Assembly: GCA_934098485.1 (NCBI GenBank)
Contig: CAKOOH010000005.1
Coordinates: forward strand, 21,284 to 85,283
Length of the DNA stretch: 64,000 bases
Source of the DNA: an uncultured Bacilli bacterium
GTDB taxonomy: Bacteria; Bacillota_I; Bacilli_A; RF39; UBA660
Reading direction: 5' to 3'
Of this stretch, positions 60,352-64,000 are shown piece by piece. The first letter of the stretch is position 1; the number at the start of each line of letters is the position of its first letter. The translations under genes and the position numbers were made by a program. Under the pieces are notes generated by a model. It was not told the DNA's origin. It was given only the letters and a program-made list of their open reading frames with translations, and ran no database searches.

Positions 60352-61848
60352 ATGGAATTAAAAAAAGAATTTATAAAATTATCAAAAGATTTAGTGTATG
60401 AAACCTATTTAAAAATTGTCTATGACGTTAAAGATTATGATGATATCACTAGAAATAAAATGCTTGATGAAATTATTAAAGAATATAGACAAAGTAACTT
60501 TTTATATCATATATGTACAGATAAAGAACTTGCTTTTTTAAATTATGTTAAAAGTAATAAATTAAGTAAAAAAGATTTAAAAAAATATGAATGGGAAATA
60601 AAAACTCTAAATGCAAAATGCATTTTTAGTCTTGTAACATTTGAAATATTTGAAGAACAAAAAGAAAATGTTGATGCTGCATTAAAAATGTGGAAAGAAA
60701 ATAAAAATAATAGCTTTAAAGAGCTTATTATTTTTATGATAAGTAATGTTAAAATCAACGGAGTCATGCTAACTAGTGCATTAGTTGCCATGATAAAAAG
60801 TATGTACAATATTGATGAACAAGAAATAAATATTATTTTAGGTTCTCCATTATTTCACTTTTATTGCGAATTTATATATGAAAAGTTTGAATTTTCTAAG
60901 CAAAAATTGGAAACCGTTAGTTACCGAGACTATTATGATATTTTAGACGAACTAAGAGAAGCTAAAAAAGAATATGGTATGGCTGGAAATATTGGTTTTG
61001 ATATAAGAGATAATTTTGATATTTTTTATTATGGCTTTCCAATTCGCAAAGCAAAAGTTAAAAAAATGTATGATTTAATAAGTAAAAAAATCGATAAATA
61101 TTTTATATTTAATATCATTGATGAAGCAAGAGTATTAAATAATAGAGAAGAACTTAAAATGTTTTTAAATGATGATCTATATGTTGTTTATGATGCTTTA
61201 GATGAAATGCCATGTTCTGCTATGAATGGTTTCACGCCGAATGATTATCGAAAAGAAAAATTAAAAGAATTAGATTTAGATAAAGAATTCAAATGGACTC
61301 CTCAAAACAATGCCCATTTATGCAAAAACGCCGCGGATCATTATTATAAATTATATTTTGCTCTTTTAGATTATATTAATCAAATTCAAAAAATTCATCC
61401 TGGAATTAAGAAAATCTATAAACAAGAAGGTCTAGACATTCATAAACTAAAAGATATTGATAAGTTTTTATGGAGTCATAAAGAAATAATAGATGATTTT
61501 ATTAATACTAACTTATATAACTTCACCGATGAAGAACTTAAAGAAGTAAGAGAATTTAAAAATGCCATCACCAGTGACCACTTTATTATTGTTGGATTTG
61601 ACCGTGAATACACAAAAATATTGTCTGACGATGGTAAACTTTATATGGTCAAAGGTGTAAGAGGTGATATTGATAAAATAATTAATCATTCCGATTTACC
61701 ATCAATAATTAGTACAACTCTCTTAATGTTTAATGGAAACATCATATTTAAAAGTTTCTTTGAAAGCATAAATATAAAATTTGGTAACGATGTCAAAAAA
61801 GAAATTCTAAACAATATGAAAACGGCCCTTACTTATTATCATTTATAA
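60352..61848 (+). CDS. Unknown 498-residue protein, partner of AAA gene
   Basis: A large soluble, mostly helical protein without signal peptide or membrane helix. The middle has MNGFTPNDYRKEKLKEL and NAHLCKNAADHYYKLYFALLDYINQ. The C-terminal ~90 residues (HFIIVGFDREYTKILSDDG, LYMVKGVRGDIDKII) look like a small alpha/beta domain. I recognise no family. It starts 28 bases after the AAA ATPase gene with its own AAGGAAG, so it is likely co-expressed with it, and it ends in a strong terminator. Confidence 0.6.
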   Translation: MELKKEFIKLSKDLVYETYLKIVYDVKDYDDITRNKMLDEIIKEYRQSNFLYHICTDKELAFLNYVKSNKLSKKDLKKYEWEIKTLNAKCIFSLVTFEIFEEQKENVDAALKMWKENKNNSFKELIIFMISNVKINGVMLTSALVAMIKSMYNIDEQEINIILGSPLFHFYCEFIYEKFEFSKQKLETVSYRDYYDILDELREAKKEYGMAGNIGFDIRDNFDIFYYGFPIRKAKVKKMYDLISKKIDKYFIFNIIDEARVLNNREELKMFLNDDLYVVYDALDEMPCSAMNGFTPNDYRKEKLKELDLDKEFKWTPQNNAHLCKNAADHYYKLYFALLDYINQIQKIHPGIKKIYKQEGLDIHKLKDIDKFLWSHKEIIDDFINTNLYNFTDEELKEVREFKNAITSDHFIIVGFDREYTKILSDDGKLYMVKGVRGDIDKIINHSDLPSIISTTLLMFNGNIIFKSFFESINIKFGNDVKKEILNNMKTALTYYHL

Positions 61849-61853
61849 CTATT

Positions 61854-61882
61854 AAATTGCTATTAACCTAGCAATTTTTTCA
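61854..61882 (+). terminator. Intrinsic terminator
   Basis: AAATTGCTA (61854-61862) and TAGCAATTT (61869-61877) pair perfectly around a six-base loop with T6 at the end. Confidence 0.85.
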
Positions 61883-61923
61883 TATTAAAATAAATTATTG
61901 CGTATTATTTATTGGTGATTACA

Positions 61924-63006
61924 TTGTTTCATTATCGTATTTTAAAAAGAATGTATTATGTTTATTTAGTAGTTTTACTAATATTTTTAGTAATTATATT
62001 AAGAGTGTTTTATTTACAAGTATTTAAAACATCAAAATTATCTAGTTTAGCAAATAGCCTTTGGAGTCGTAATCTTCCGCTTTTAGCTGACCGTGGAAAG
62101 ATAACCGATCGTAATGGAACCATTCTTGCTGATAATATTACTACGACATCTTTAGTAGTAGTTCCTGTTCAAATAAAAAATAAAGAAGAAGTAGCTAAAA
62201 ACTTAGCATCTATTTTAAATACTGATTATTTAAATATCTATAAACATTTAACCAAGCAAACATCAATTGAGCGTATCCACCCAGAAGGAAGAGGGCTTTC
62301 TTATGATATTGCCGAAAAAATATCAGCCTTAAATTATGATGGAGTATATTTATTAAAAGAATCAAAAAGGTACTATCCTTATGATAAAGTTCTTTCTCAT
62401 GTCTTAGGTTATGTTGGGATTGATAATCAAGGTTTATCTGGAATTGAACTTGAATACGATAATTATCTAAAAGGTACTGATGGAGGAGTAAAGTATTATT
62501 CTGATGGCAAAGGAAATCGATTAAAACTATCCGAAGTTTATGACGAACCCGTTAGTGGCAATAATATTTCTCTTACAATTGATATTGATATTCAGCTTGC
62601 CGTCGAAAGGGAACTTGATAATGTTGTAACTAAATATAATCCCGAAAATGCTTTAGCTTTAGTTATGGAACCAAGTACTGGTGAAGTTTTAGCTATGAGC
62701 AGCCGTCCTAATTTTAATTCTAATAAATACCAAGAATATAACTTAGAAACCATCAATCGTAACTTGCCTATCTGGGCTACATATGAACCAGGTTCAACAT
62801 TTAAAATTATCACCTTAGCCTCCGCTATTAATGAAGGAAAAGTAAATTTATTTGAAGATACTTACTATGATGGTGGATCTATTATGGTTGATAGTGCCCG
62901 CATTAAATGTTGGAAAAAGGGTGGCCATGGAGCTGAAACTTTCTTACAAGTAGTAGAAAATTCTTGTAATCTTGGAGTAAATACAAGAACATTTTTTAAA
63001 AAGTAG
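61924..63006 (+). pseudogene. Truncated class B penicillin-binding protein
   Basis: A 360-residue frame starting at TTG 61924 (GGTGAT five bases ahead). The N-terminal helix (about 13-32), the DRGKITDRNGTILADN segment, the GYVGIDNQGLSGIELEYDNYLKGTDGG linker and the transpeptidase start are intact, with S291 in PGSTFK and the SxN motif S347-C-N. Eleven residues later the frame ends in FFKK and a stop. The KTG motif and the last ~220-250 residues expected for a ~600-residue FtsI/SpoVD-type enzyme are missing and not found downstream. It is probably a pseudogene or a deletion allele. A sequence or assembly fault at 63000 is also possible. Confidence 0.75.
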
Positions 63007-63057
63007 AATAAATAATGCATAATAAATTTAAAACATTAAATAAAGGTAAAGGGTATT

Positions 63058-63123
63058 ATGAAAAAGAAGCAAATTTTTATGATTATTGGAATGGTTTTAA
63101 CTATAACAAAATTATCGAAATAA
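63058..63123 (+). CDS. Very short hydrophobic ORF, maybe gene remnant
   Basis: A good ribosome binding site (AAAGGTAAAGGG) precedes an ATG opening a 21-codon frame, MKKKQIFMIIGMVLTITKLSK, which reads like the beginning of a signal peptide and then stops. It lies directly after the truncated PBP. It may be the start of a deleted exported-protein gene, or a small membrane peptide. Confidence 0.3.
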   Translation: MKKKQIFMIIGMVLTITKLSK

Positions 63124-63190
63124 AAAAAGATTGGAACACCGTAATATATAATAAGTATCATATTATATATCATCCAATCTTTTTATTTTT
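63124..63190. terminator. Bidirectional hairpin terminator
   Basis: AAAAAGATTGGA (63124-63135) pairs with TCCAATCTTTTT (63173-63184). Inner AT-rich arms (AATATATAATA with TATTATATAT) also pair. It ends transcripts from both sides and overlaps the sortase stop codon. Confidence 0.75.
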
Positions 63191-63992
63191 GCTCTTTTTT
63201 AATTAATTTAGCATGAACTACCATTTTATTACTCTTACCGTAACAAGTAGATAAGGTAAGAATATTATCAGTAGATGTAACATTTGTATTAAAGTCATAA
63301 CTACTTCTATCTTTTATCATATCCAAAAATTCTTGATATTCAATATCACTTTCAAAATTAGTTTGTAAGTAATCACTAGTAGTAGGTATATGATAAGTGC
63401 TAAATATCTGCCATAAAGAGTTCTCTTTTTCGGTAGATATTTTTATTACATAGTTATTGGTGTTAGATAACCAGTTTTTAGTTAAGACAGTCCTTAATGT
63501 TCCAAACATAGTTTTATCAGTTCTCCTATGTGCATAAATAATAGTATTTTTATTATTAGTATTATTGTTTCTATAATCTAAAAACAACCAACCAGCAGAA
63601 TTATAAGATTTGTCTAAACTGTGAGTTAGATAATATTTGTTATTATTAGATTGAACGAAAGGATAATTTATATTAGTACCATTTACTTTAATCCAACCTT
63701 TAACATCGCTATTAATATTTTTTAATTCATTAAAGTTAATATCTATCATATTCATAGCAATATAATCCCAATAAGGATTAGCTTTTGGTATTTCTTCTTC
63801 TGGTTCTATTATTTCTGTATTTTCTGTATCAACTACTTCAGTAACTTTAATTTCTTCTTGTATATCTTCAATTTGTTTATTAGTTTTATTAGAATCGTTT
63901 TTCCAAATAACTATATTTACAATAGAATAAATTAATAATAATAAAGAGATGATTATAATTATTGATAGTATAATTTTAGTTTTTTTATTCAC
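63183..63992 (-). CDS. Class B-like sortase with Lys in place of catalytic Arg
   Basis: A 269-residue sortase with GTG start near the window edge. An N-terminal membrane helix (about 7-29), an acidic linker (to ~70), then the sortase barrel follow. WIKVNGTNINYPFVQ and the YYLTHSLDKSYNSAGWLFLDYR segment are typical of class B. The catalytic H155 lies in IIYAHRR and C250 in LTLSTCYG. Where the catalytic Arg is expected (usually R-F/M-V-V), K256 is found (NKMVVHAKL). It should attach or cross-link sorted proteins at the wall. No LPXTG-like substrate is seen in the window. Confidence 0.88.
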   Translation of the reverse strand: MNKKTKIILSIIIIISLLLLIYSIVNIVIWKNDSNKTNKQIEDIQEEIKVTEVVDTENTEIIEPEEEIPKANPYWDYIAMNMIDINFNELKNINSDVKGWIKVNGTNINYPFVQSNNNKYYLTHSLDKSYNSAGWLFLDYRNNNTNNKNTIIYAHRRTDKTMFGTLRTVLTKNWLSNTNNYVIKISTEKENSLWQIFSTYHIPTTSDYLQTNFESDIEYQEFLDMIKDRSSYDFNTNVTSTDNILTLSTCYGKSNKMVVHAKLIKKEQK

Positions 63993-64000
63993 TATTTATC

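Noticed and set aside
63015..63206. Plus-strand 63-codon frame after the truncated PBP
   Set aside because: It runs through the terminator hairpin into the converging sortase gene and has no good RBS. The shorter frame at 63058 has the better start signal.

Overview
The window is a very AT-rich chromosomal segment of a low-GC Gram-positive bacterium. It carries Bacilli-type genes (asnS and serS behind T-box leaders, rpsB-tsf, murG-ftsQ, ftsY-ylxM, priA, parC, nfo, rpmG, efp, relatives of ylbD, ylbE, yqfT and spoVIF). TGA acts as a stop, for example in the ATGA overlaps at 2009 and 7889, and Trp is TGG, so the standard bacterial code applies rather than the Mycoplasma code. Cell-wall genes (murG, ftsQ, two penicillin-binding proteins, a sortase) show a walled cell. 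The overall look (tiny intergenic spaces, GGTGA-type ribosome binding sites, surface proteins of gut-Firmicute type) suggests an uncultured gut Bacilli lineage close to the Mollicutes, such as RF39-type bacteria. That placement is inference, not proof.

Layout. 1-3920: accessory block with an edge-truncated unknown gene, a small ribbon-helix-helix-like gene, an AbiEi/AbiEii toxin-antitoxin pair bracketed by two identical 53-bp direct repeats, and a Fic protein. 3970-11780: T-box and asnS, a Rel/SpoT homologue whose synthetase site looks damaged, and a BceRS-BceAB-type peptide sensing and resistance module with a matching operator. 11780-15300: a TasA/CalY-like surface protein, an HdeD-like membrane protein and a TetR regulator. 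15300-19300: a divergent MMPL exporter fused in frame to a secreted YhgE-like domain. 19390-22010: rpsB (leader RNA and C-terminal extension), tsf and a thioredoxin-like membrane protein without cysteines.

22060-27240: the most unusual region. It has two type IV prepilin-like proteins carrying thrombospondin-type-1-like repeats, with nearly identical first 650 bp, separated by two paralogous membrane-anchored proteins and followed by a decayed fragment of a further copy. 27260-31360: murG-ftsQ-queH-prepilin-ftsY-ylxM. 31360-37130 (minus strand): small membrane protein, DHH phosphoesterase, CofE-like ligase, unknown gene, tRNA-Ala, SDR, YolD-like protein and Y-family polymerase. 37250-47240: priA, parC, ylbD/ylbE relatives, a fourth prepilin-like gene, nfo, a DUF2624 relative, a PBP, rpmG, efp.

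47255-51380: a second copy of the terminator-promoter cassette seen at 11734, driving two large glycine-rich surface proteins. 51428-54110: a Fic protein behind five 10-bp repeats, then T-box and serS. 54140-58910: several unknown genes, an HD hydrolase plus C39-like peptidase operon, a SpoVIF-like protein and a glutamine amidotransferase. 58930-61850: an AAA ATPase of the DUF4143 type behind a large palindrome, with an unknown partner. 61920-64000: a class B PBP that stops before its KTG motif, and a class-B-like sortase with Lys where the catalytic Arg is expected.

Together the genes cover translation, cell wall and division, envelope stress, and a rich surface-protein and pilin repertoire. 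I see no insertion sequence, CRISPR array or prophage. The best candidates for something undescribed are the TSP1-repeat pilin cassette, the hydrolase-only Rel protein joined to a Bce module, the MMPL-YhgE fusion, and the operator-controlled Fic and AAA loci.
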